From the NCBI RefSeq assembly GCF_002355515.1, contig NZ_AP014811.1, forward strand, positions 1 to 59,879: 59,879 bases of DNA, in the 5' to 3' direction. The notes under the pieces were generated by a model that saw nothing but the letters and a program-made list of their open reading frames with translations, ran no database searches and was not told the DNA's origin. A program made the translations under genes and the position numbers. Each line of letters opens with the position of its first letter. Within the stretch, counting starts at the first letter, position 1. Of the stretch, positions 17,419 to 23,970 are shown one piece after another. Origin of the DNA: Methylorubrum populi. Lineage in GTDB: Bacteria; Pseudomonadota; Alphaproteobacteria; Rhizobiales; Beijerinckiaceae.

Positions 17419-18503
17419 ATGCGGGGATCAGACACACGCTCTGGATCGCTGTTCTCCTACGTGGACCTGGAGACGCGCGTCAGAGCCAACCACCCGCTCC
17501 GCACCATCCGGCAGATCACCGATGACGCCCTGCAAGCCATCAGTGGTGTGTTCGCGCCGCTCTACTCGCGCGTCGGACGACCTTCGGTCCCACCCGAAAT
17601 GCTGCTCAGGGCCATGCTTCTGCAGGCGTTCTACTCCATCCGCTCAGAGCGGCAGCTGATGGAGCGGCTGGAGTTCGACCTCCTGTTCCGCTGGTTCGTG
17701 GGTCTGGGCATCGATGAGGCGGTGTGGGATGCCTCCGTGTTCGCCAAGAACCGGGACCGGCTGCTCGAAGGCGACGTCGCGGCCAAGTTCCTGGCTGCCG
17801 TGCTCAGTCAGCCCAAGGTGACGCGCCTGCTCTCCACCGAGCACTTCAGCGTGGATGGCACCCTGATCGAAGCATGGGCTTCGATGAAGAGCTTCAAGCC
17901 GAAGTCCGACAGGGATGCGGACGCACCGCCCACCGGTGGACGCAACGCGGACGTCGATTTCCGCGGGCAGAAGCGCTCGAACGACACACACCAGAGCACG
18001 ACCGACCCGGAGGCGCGGCTCTACCGCAAGGCGTCCGGGATGGAAGCCAAGCTGTGCTTCATGGGCCATCTCCTGATGGAGAACCGCGTGGGCCCGCTCG
18101 TCGGCACCTGCCTGACGAGCGCTGACGGCCACGCGGAGCGGATCGCGGCCTTGGCGATGATCGAGCCGCGAGCCGACCGGCCCCAGGCCATCTCAGTCGG
18201 GGCAGACAAGGCCTATGACGCCGAGGATTTCGTCAATGAGCTGAGGTCCATGAACGTGCGCCCGCACGTGGCCCAGAACACGAACGGCCGGCGCTCGGCC
18301 ATCGACCGACGCGCCATGCGGGCTATGCCATGAGCCAGAAACTGCGCAAGCGCATTGAGGAAGGGTTCGGCTGGATCAAGACGGTGGCGGGCCGACGCAA
18401 GACCCGCTTTCGCGGCAAGGACCGGGTTGGGTGGGACTTCACCTTCGCGGCGGCGGCCTACAACTTGATCCGGTTGCCGAAGCTGCTGGGAGCCCTGGCG
18501 TGA
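17419..18503 (+). pseudogene. IS5-family transposase, frameshifted
   Basis: From ATG 17419 the protein reads MRGSDTRSGSLFSYVDLETR with DUF772 and DDE_Tnp_1 features: RPSVPPEMLLRAMLLQAFYS, FSVDGTLIEAWASMKSF and VGADKAYDAEDFVNELR. After about residue 295 the frame gives AIDRRAMRAMP and stops at 18333. The expected continuation (RHAGYAMSQKLRKRIEEGFG, then WIKTVAGRRKTRFRG) is in a neighbouring frame and runs to 18503. One base appears missing near 18300-18315. The Glu of the catalytic triad lies in the shifted part, so the enzyme is inactive unless frameshifting occurs. Confidence 0.85.
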
Positions 18504-18847
18504 CGCGTCGCGCGTCCGGGCTGGCCAAGGCCTTCCAGGGCCGGTGGCGGATTGTCGAGATGGACCTGTGGGACAACGACTATCTTGACCTGCTTGAGCC
18601 GGCCTACATCACCTTCGCGGGCGAGCACGATGGCCGCTTTGTGTTCGGCGCAGTCCAAGGTAGCCTCGACGTGCGCTACGGGTCGCGCGACGGCTCGGCT
18701 TGCGCTGAGTTCTCCTGGGAAGGCTTGAACGACGCTGATCCTGCCTGCGGGCGCGGTTGGGTGATGCTGGGCACCGCGGGCCGGCTCGTCGGGCACATCT
18801 TCATCCACAACAGCGACGATTCGGGCTTCGTCGCGGAGCCAGACTGA
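18500..18847 (+). CDS. Passenger protein of the IS5-like element, 115 aa
   Basis: The gene starts at GTG 18500, overlapping the transposase stop as GTGA. The product is small, acidic and mostly beta: AFQGRWRIVEMDLWDNDYLD, then EPAYITFAGEHDGRFVFGAV, FSWEGLNDADPACGRGWVML and HIFIHNSDDSGFVAEPD. Proteins with this pattern occur widely as hypothetical genes; I cannot assign a function. Coupling to the transposase and the position inside the terminal repeats suggest it moves with the element. It could be a regulator or simply a captured gene. Confidence 0.7.
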   Translation: MTRRASGLAKAFQGRWRIVEMDLWDNDYLDLLEPAYITFAGEHDGRFVFGAVQGSLDVRYGSRDGSACAEFSWEGLNDADPACGRGWVMLGTAGRLVGHIFIHNSDDSGFVAEPD

Positions 18848-18868
18848 GTTTTTCAGCACCCTGCTGTT

Positions 18869-20131
18869 GTTTGGTAGTGGAACGTTGTTGGGACCGAGTG
18901 CGTTGGGCAATTGGGGAGCATGCCTGGCGCTTTGACGGTTGCCGTGGCCGTGGCCGTGGCTCCCGCCGGAGGGCCCGCTGATGCTCGCCATCCACCCCCA
19001 GGCTCGCACCACCCCGGCGGTCCGCGCCGAGATCGCCCGCTCCCATGAGAGCTCCGGCGTGCTGGCGAAGCGCTACGGCGTCTCCACCGAGGCCATCCGC
19101 AAATGGCGCAAGCGTGGCCCCGCCGATTGCCAGGATCGCTCCGCCCGGCCGCATAAGCTGCCGTGGAAAGCCAGCGATGAGGAGCGCGCCATCGTGTGCG
19201 CGCTCCGCCGCAGCACAGGCTTCCCGCTCGACGATCTCACCTTTGTGGTCAGCCACTTCCTGCCCCACCTGAACCGGGACGCGGTCTACCGCATCCTCAA
19301 GGCCGAGGGCCTCAACCGCCTGCCGCCCGCCCAGCGTACGCGCAAACCACACAGCAGCTTCAAGGACTACGAGGTCGGCTTCATCCACGTCGATGTAAAG
19401 CACCTGCCCAAGCTGCAGGATCGCGACCGTGTCTCGCGCAAGCGCTACCTGTACGTCGCGATCGACCGCGCCTCGCGCTACGTGCACCTGGCGGTGAAAG
19501 ACGACGAGACCACCGCCTCGGCCGTCGCCTTCCTTGACGAGGCGCTCGGCGCCTTTCCCTTCAAGGTCACGCACGTGCTGAGCGACCGTGGCTCGTGCTT
19601 CACGGCCGACGCCTTCGAGGCCGCCTGCAAGCGGCACAGCGTGCAGCACCGCATGACCAAGCCCTACACGCCGAAGACCAACGGCATGGTCGAGCGGTTC
19701 AATGGCCGGGTGCAGCGCGAGGTGCTCGGCATCACGCTCTACAGACACCAGGATCTTGAGACGCTGCTGACTGGCTTCAACATCGCCTACAACGGCCGCC
19801 GTCAGCGCGTCCTGAAAGGCCGCTCACCCGACATGGTCCTGCGCGAGCGGCTGAAGGCGAAGCCTGAGCTCGCCAAGCCCGTCACCAAACCGCCGGACCC
19901 GGATGCACTCCCGAAAGCCCTCAAGGTAGTCGCACGCGCCAAGGAGGTCTCGCATCCATACACGCGACATCGTTTCAACCTTGCCGTCCGCGTTCCCGGC
20001 TGATCTGGCATCCTGATTGCTGCTTCTGCTGTGGAGCTGTGGGCAGCGCGGCACGCGCTGTCCACCAGATCCCCAGCCAGTGCGGAGCCGGTAAAGAGTT
20101 GGCGACGGCCATTCTGGGATGATTGAAGTTC
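18869..20131 (+). mobile_element. IS481-family element (ends uncertain)
   Basis: An IS481-type transposase gene sits directly against the right end of the IS5-like element. A weak terminal match, GTGGAAC near 18877 and its complement GTTCCAC near 20129, may mark the ends, but I cannot define exact inverted repeats. Bounds are approximate. Confidence 0.6.
18981..20003 (+). CDS. IS481-family transposase
   Basis: The protein has 340 residues from ATG 18981 (MLAIHPQARTTPAVRAEIAR); the 14 codons before it are low-complexity Pro-Trp. The HTH contains VLAKRYGVSTEAIRKWRKRG at about residues 29-48. The integrase core has VGFIHVDVKHLPKLQDRDR, LSDRGSCFTADAFEAACKRH and YTPKTNGMVERFNGRVQREV, giving the D-D-E triad. 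Length fits IS481 single-gene elements. No lesion is seen. Confidence 0.9.
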   Translation: MLAIHPQARTTPAVRAEIARSHESSGVLAKRYGVSTEAIRKWRKRGPADCQDRSARPHKLPWKASDEERAIVCALRRSTGFPLDDLTFVVSHFLPHLNRDAVYRILKAEGLNRLPPAQRTRKPHSSFKDYEVGFIHVDVKHLPKLQDRDRVSRKRYLYVAIDRASRYVHLAVKDDETTASAVAFLDEALGAFPFKVTHVLSDRGSCFTADAFEAACKRHSVQHRMTKPYTPKTNGMVERFNGRVQREVLGITLYRHQDLETLLTGFNIAYNGRRQRVLKGRSPDMVLRERLKAKPELAKPVTKPPDPDALPKALKVVARAKEVSHPYTRHRFNLAVRVPG

Positions 20132-20203
20132 CACGCCCGGACCGGCAACGCCGATCTCGTCCGCCGGCGCTGTGGCAGCGGCCGGTAGAGCAGAGCCACC
20201 GGC

Positions 20204-20276
20204 CCAGGTGAAACGATCTCGCCAGACCCTACACCTAACTTCTCAACCCAGGTGGATCAGAGCCTCCGCTCCTGAG
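20204..20276 (+). mobile_element. IS3-family right-end remnant, first half
   Basis: GCCAGACCCT and CTCAACCCAGGTGGATCAGA, then GCCTCCGCTCCTGAG, match the end of the IS3 element at 13728-13811. The remainder (GGCCCGCAGCCTGTCTCAAA to CGGACA) resumes at 21478-21513. The two halves are separated by a MITE-like element and an IS5 element, each flanked by CTGAG. Confidence 0.75.
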
Positions 20277-20545
20277 CTCGACTTTGGCCAATCGCCACTT
20301 ACCAGAGAGGGGCACCACCCTGCACGCCTGAGCGCGCCAATGGTGTTTTGTACGCTCACCCAGTGCATGGCACATCGTGAAAAGTCCGGGGTGAGGGCTC
20401 ACCAGCCAGCCCTAAGCTTTTCCTCCTCGTTACCGTAACCAGGCCAATTTGCCTTGGTCTGCCATGGGAATGAGCTCGCTTGCCAACTCGGCTCCTGACT
20501 GCTCGTGTAACGCGAGGCAGTTGCCGCGGATTGGCCAAAGTCGAG
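20277..20545. mobile_element. MITE-like element, 269 bp
   Basis: Terminal inverted repeats CTCGACTTTGGCCAATC at 20277 and its exact complement ending at 20545 enclose 269 bp without a transposase frame. CTGAG flanks both sides (20272-20276 and 20546-20550). The same CTGAG target was used by the adjacent IS5 element, suggesting a related transposase mobilises it. Confidence 0.75.
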
Positions 20546-20550
20546 CTGAG

Positions 20551-21472
20551 AATCCGTTGGGAAAGGGTGACATAAGTATTTTTGAAGGTTATGCGGAATG
20601 GCATCTCGTCGTGAATGGCTTGATGGCTCGGCCGTGGCTTGGACCAAAGAGAACAGACCGCGGTACGATCGCCGCAACCAGAGATATCCGAGTGATCTGA
20701 CGGCGGACGAATGGCGCGAGTTGGAGCCTCTTCTGCCCGTCGCTCAGGGGATCGGTCGACCACGAACCTACAGCCTTCAGGAAATCCTCAATGGCATCCG
20801 CTACGTGCAGCGCTATGGCATCCCCTGGGACGCTATGCCCAAAGATCTCCCGCCCTCCAGCATTTGCTATGAGTACTTGCGAGTGCTGGTCGATGGGGGG
20901 CATCTGGAGCGCATCAACCATCGTCTTCTGATGCAGGATCGCGAGAAAAACGGGCGCGAGGCCAGCCCCACTCTTGCGATCGTCGATGCCCAATCGGTCA
21001 AGTGCGACGCCCCGCAAGGCGAGCGCGGCTACGACGCGGGCAAAAGCGTGCTTGGCCGCAAGCGACACGTGGCGGTGGACAGTGGCGGACGCCTGCTGGC
21101 CGTCATGGTGACGCCAGCCGACGTGCGGGATCAGGATGGTGGCCTCAAGCTGGTCAAGCGCTTGGTGCGTCTTTATCCCTGGGTCGAGACGGTCATGGTC
21201 GATGGCGGATACAAGACGCGGTTCATCGATGCCGTTCAGTCCGGCTTGAAGCGCGTCGTCGAAGTGGTTCTTCGGCCGAAAGGGTCGAAAGGCTTTGTTC
21301 TTCTACCGAAGCGATGGCGCGTCGAGCAAAGTATTGGCGTTCTCACGGGCTCGCGCCGTCTCAAGACTGATTACGAGACTTTGCTTCACATCTCGGCGGG
21401 TGCGATGCTGTTTGCCTCTATCGGTCGGCTTCTCGCATCAATCACTATGGGTTAACTCCTTCCTAACGGACT
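20551..21472 (+). mobile_element. IS5-family element, 922 bp
   Basis: Ends AATCCGTTGGGAAAGG at 20551 and the complement of AGTCCGTTAGGAAGG ending at 21472 are imperfect inverted repeats. CTGAG lies on both sides (20546-20550, 21473-21477). It entered the IS3 end remnant first; the MITE-like element then used the left CTGAG. It carries one intact transposase. Confidence 0.82.
20598..21455 (+). CDS. IS5-family transposase
   Basis: The 285-residue protein begins MASRREWLDGSAVAWTKENR. DUF4096-like N-terminal features include DLTADEWRELEPLLPVAQGI and GIRYVQRYGIPWDAMPKDL. The DDE domain shows TLAIVDAQSVKCDAPQGERG, RHVAVDSGGRLLAVMVTPAD, VMVDGGYKTRFIDAV and RRWRVEQSIGVLTGSRRLK-like sequence. It is a single complete gene of normal length. 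Ribosome site GAAGG precedes the ATG by a few bases. Confidence 0.9.
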   Translation: MASRREWLDGSAVAWTKENRPRYDRRNQRYPSDLTADEWRELEPLLPVAQGIGRPRTYSLQEILNGIRYVQRYGIPWDAMPKDLPPSSICYEYLRVLVDGGHLERINHRLLMQDREKNGREASPTLAIVDAQSVKCDAPQGERGYDAGKSVLGRKRHVAVDSGGRLLAVMVTPADVRDQDGGLKLVKRLVRLYPWVETVMVDGGYKTRFIDAVQSGLKRVVEVVLRPKGSKGFVLLPKRWRVEQSIGVLTGSRRLKTDYETLLHISAGAMLFASIGRLLASITMG

Positions 21473-21513
21473 CTGAGGCCCGCAGCCTGTCTCAAATTAT
21501 CTGACGACGGACA
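21473..21513 (+). mobile_element. IS3-family right-end remnant, second half
   Basis: CTGAGGCCCGCAGCCTGTCT through CTGACGACGGACA repeats the last 41 bases of the IS3 element at 13808-13848 with one difference. It is the terminal half of the remnant interrupted at 20276. Confidence 0.8.
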
Positions 21514-21573
21514 ACACCCGCCTCGATACGCCGCCTTCACGCCCAGCGCGTCACCCAATCTCCTGCATAGCTC
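21514..21573 (-). mobile_element. Solo end of an IS256-family element
   Basis: ACACCCGCCTCGATACGCCG and GTCACCCAATCTCCTGCATA match the 5' end of the IS256 copy at 41797-41855 nearly base for base. The rest of that element is absent. The IS3 relative appears to have inserted into or deleted through it. Confidence 0.75.
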
Positions 21574-21614
21574 CGCAGCCAAAGCCAACACACAGGCTTT
21601 GGCTGCGGCCGACG

Positions 21615-22166
21615 TCAATCCGCGATGCGCTTGGCCGATCCCGCATGCGGGAAGTCGACCTCAGTCTTGAACACCTCGTTGACGTAGTTTGTCAGCACGT
21701 TCGCCGCCACGTGCAACACGATCTCAACGGTCTGCGCATCCGTGTAGCCGGCTGCGCGCAAGGCCGCGACGTCGGCCTCCGTCACATCAGCGCGGGTCAC
21801 CGCGACTTTGCGGGCGAAAGTGACCGCCGCGTCGGCACGGGCATCGGTCGACCGGCCTTCTCGGTTGGCCGCGATCTCCGCTTCTTCGAGCTTGTGGCGC
21901 TTGGCGAGCGCTGTGTGAGCTGCGTTGCAGTAATCGCAGCCATTGACGTTCGCGATCGCCAGAGCGATCCGCTCACGCGTCGCAGCGTCGAGTGTACCGC
22001 GTGCGAGCGCCCCGGAGAAGGCGAGCACGCCTTCAAGGCCGGCTGGGCTCTGCGCCAGAACCTTGTAGAGGTTCGGCACGACGCCGAGTTTCTTACCTAC
22101 GCCGTCGAGTAGGTCCTTGGCATTACCGGTCGCCGTGACCGGATCGACGGAAGCGATACGTTGCAT
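21615..22166 (-). CDS. AhpD-like carboxymuconolactone decarboxylase family protein
   Basis: The protein has 183 residues from ATG 22166 (MQRIASVDPVTATGNAKDLL), preceded by GGAGATTG. Active-site motif NGCDYCNAAHTALAKRHKL lies at about residues 75-93, with CxxC and His as in AhpD. Flanking features are LGVVPNLYKVLAQSPAGLEG and VLTNYVNEVFKTEVDFPHAG. It is clearly related to 16661-17203 but divergent. It is likely co-transcribed with the DUF417 gene upstream (44-bp gap) and would reduce peroxides or chloramine products. Confidence 0.9.
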   Translation of the reverse strand: MQRIASVDPVTATGNAKDLLDGVGKKLGVVPNLYKVLAQSPAGLEGVLAFSGALARGTLDAATRERIALAIANVNGCDYCNAAHTALAKRHKLEEAEIAANREGRSTDARADAAVTFARKVAVTRADVTEADVAALRAAGYTDAQTVEIVLHVAANVLTNYVNEVFKTEVDFPHAGSAKRIAD

Positions 22167-22210
22167 AGTCAATCTCCTGATGATCGAGCAGTGACACGAA
22201 GCAGTGCAAG

Positions 22211-22738
22211 TCAGCTGCGGCCGAGGCGGATCGCCTTGAGAGAGTCGATGGCGATCCAAAGCGAAATGGCGAGCAGGCCCACGTCCTTGAGCAGGAACTG
22301 ACCGATAGGAACCGAGATGGCGGGGAAGCCGATCTCCGGGGCAGCAACTCCGGGCGTCGAGGCCATGAAGCTCAGCGTCGTCGTGAAGAGGCCGGCTGAG
22401 AGGAAGCCTCCGAGCGCCGACAGCGCAGGATTGACGAGCCGCGCGGCGATGAGAGCGCCGATGCTGAGTTCCAGCACGCCCAGGAGCGTTGAGAAGCCGC
22501 GCACGCTGAAGATGCTGTAGAACCAGCTCAACAGCGGGCTGTTGCTGACCAGCGGAACCAGCCCTTCCGCCTCGTACGCGGTGAACTTCATGCCGCCGAA
22601 CCAGGCGTAGATGATCACGAGGGAGCCGTAGAGCGCCACACGGGTCAGGCGATCTGCGTGGCCATCGAACGCAACCAGCACATCGGTGACTCTGCCCGGG
22701 TAGCCGCTTCGGCCCAACGTTTGGGAATGCAGAGGCAT
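22211..22738 (-). CDS. DUF417 inner-membrane protein (RclC/YkgB-like)
   Basis: The protein has 175 residues from ATG 22738; the longer frame to 23026 overlaps the next gene and is not used. Four hydrophobic helices are visible: VALYGSLVIIYAWFGGMKF, FSTLLGVLELSIGALIAARL, ALGGFLSAGLFTTTLSFMAS and LKDVGLLAISLWIAIDSL. The GGMKFTAYEAEGLVPLVSNS loop is the DUF417 signature. The E. coli homologue RclC belongs to the reactive-chlorine resistance operon. Here it pairs with an AhpD-like gene and a divergent MarR regulator. Confidence 0.88.
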   Translation of the reverse strand: MPLHSQTLGRSGYPGRVTDVLVAFDGHADRLTRVALYGSLVIIYAWFGGMKFTAYEAEGLVPLVSNSPLLSWFYSIFSVRGFSTLLGVLELSIGALIAARLVNPALSALGGFLSAGLFTTTLSFMASTPGVAAPEIGFPAISVPIGQFLLKDVGLLAISLWIAIDSLKAIRLGRS

Positions 22739-22814
22739 GGATTTTCTCCGTGGAGGAAGCTGTCGTGGTGGAGATGACGCACACCTCCACCGGTTGAGCG
22801 GAGGAGGATGACCG

Positions 22815-23129
22815 TTACCGCGCCGGAACTTCGATGCGAGCACCCCAGACGTTGATGGTCCGGGTAGCCGTCGTCTGAGCTTCTGACGCCGTGATCGGAG
22901 GCCGTTCCGACGAGGAGGTGTAAGCGGTCCCTCGCCCCTTACTGCGCAGCGGAACAGCACCTTCACCGCTGCGCGAGGTGCTGGGCGCGCCGACTGGATG
23001 GCCGGCCTCCGGCCGGATGAACTCATGTCCCCAAGCAGCGAAGGTGCGGCTTTCCTGGGCGGCGGCCGGCAGCGTGGTGGCGGCGAGAGCGGAGGCGATC
23101 GCGAACGCGACGGTGGTCGGTGTGGACAT
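22815..23129 (-). CDS. Small secreted protein, 104 aa
   Basis: The start at 23129 gives a signal peptide (MSTPTTVAFAIASALAATTL) with a probable cut after PAAA. The mature part is about 80 residues with RTFAAWGHEFIRPE, a low-complexity middle, and TRTINVWGARIEVPAR. The AWGHEF and VWGARI repeats look like two versions of a short strand motif. I do not recognise the family. Its place upstream of the DUF417 gene recalls the small periplasmic RclB of the rcl operon, but sequence similarity is not evident. Confidence 0.65.
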   Translation of the reverse strand: MSTPTTVAFAIASALAATTLPAAAQESRTFAAWGHEFIRPEAGHPVGAPSTSRSGEGAVPLRSKGRGTAYTSSSERPPITASEAQTTATRTINVWGARIEVPAR

Positions 23130-23205
23130 GGTGGTCTCCTTTTTGCGTGAGCGGCCGTCGGCGCTGGGTTGTCAGGAGCAGAGTGCGATGCAGCTCACCC
23201 GGTAG

Positions 23206-23268
23206 GTTTGATATAAAACCAGTGAGACCGGCCGCATGTGCGTTGGCGCACATGGTGTGATATCAAAC
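23206..23268. promoter_or_regulatory. Probable MarR operator pair in divergent promoter region
   Basis: GTTTGATATAAAAC (23206-23219) and the complement of GTTTGATATCACAC (23255-23268) both fit the palindrome GTTTGATATCAAAC with one mismatch. Between them lies a perfect hairpin, CATGTGCG-TTGG-CGCACATG (23235-23254). The region separates the divergent marR and secreted-protein genes. Confidence 0.6.
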
Positions 23269-23330
23269 AAGCAGGAGGCTGGGACCCGCGGTGAGTGCCG
23301 CTCGCACGAGCGCTTGCTGAACCCATATGC

Positions 23331-23828
23331 ATGAACCGGGTGCCGCTTCCTGTTTGGAACCACGACGTGTCCATGCCCTACAGAATGACCCCCGACACGG
23401 CTGCAGCCATCGAGCGGGCCTGTATCTGTGTTGCCGTTCAGCGCGCTGCACGCGTGATCGGGCGCGAGTTCGATGCAGTATTCCGTAGCGTCGGGCTGTC
23501 AAACTGGCAGTTTACACTGCTCACCGTCCTTGCACTCGGCGATCCGCCGACCATGCGTGAGTTGGCCGAGGAGCTTGCCCTCGACAAGAGCACTCTCACG
23601 GCCAACGTCAAATTGCTTGAGAAGCGCGGATTGATCGCGACCGAGTCCGACACCCATGACCGACGTGCTCGGCGCGTGCGTCTGACGGAGTCGGGCCGCG
23701 CTCTCCTCGATGCGACCATTCCGCTGTGGGAGAAAGCGCAGGCCAATTGTGTGGGTCGCGTGGGCATTGCGCAGGCTGGCTCGCTGCGGCGGACACTTGC
23801 GACGCTGTCGAGCCGTGGTCGTGAATGA
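23331..23828 (+). CDS. MarR-family transcriptional regulator
   Basis: The protein has 165 residues from ATG 23331; ATG 23373 (MPYRMTPDTAAAIERACICV) is an alternative. The winged helix includes LSNWQFTLLTVLALGDPPTM, RELAEELALDKSTLTANVKL and the wing THDRRARRVRLTESGRALLD. Cysteines at CICVAVQR near the N-terminus could sense thiol oxidants, as in OhrR-type MarR proteins. That is inference. It is divergent from the secreted-protein/DUF417/AhpD cluster, which it probably represses until oxidation. Confidence 0.9.
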   Translation: MNRVPLPVWNHDVSMPYRMTPDTAAAIERACICVAVQRAARVIGREFDAVFRSVGLSNWQFTLLTVLALGDPPTMRELAEELALDKSTLTANVKLLEKRGLIATESDTHDRRARRVRLTESGRALLDATIPLWEKAQANCVGRVGIAQAGSLRRTLATLSSRGRE

Positions 23829-23970
23829 ACACGAACTCTGCAATCCACTTTTGATGAAATAAAAGAGGCGTTACCTCGCTGATATGCTGCGAGACATTGT
23901 AGTTTCTAAGTTTTTGTATGCTCCTACCATCATAACCGGCAAGTGAAGTCCGAAATGCGAAGAAAAATTT

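Larger units (their letters stand above)
17340..18865 (+). mobile_element. IS5-like element carrying a passenger gene
   Basis: Ends are AGCAGGATGCTGAAAAAC at 17340 and the complement of AGCAGGGTGCTGAAAAAC ending at 18865. GTT lies on each side (17337-17339 and 18866-18868), a 3-bp duplication usual for this group. The element is 1526 bp, longer than needed for the transposase because an extra 115-codon gene lies between the transposase stop and the right end. The transposase has a frameshift, so this copy is probably immobile. Confidence 0.82.
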
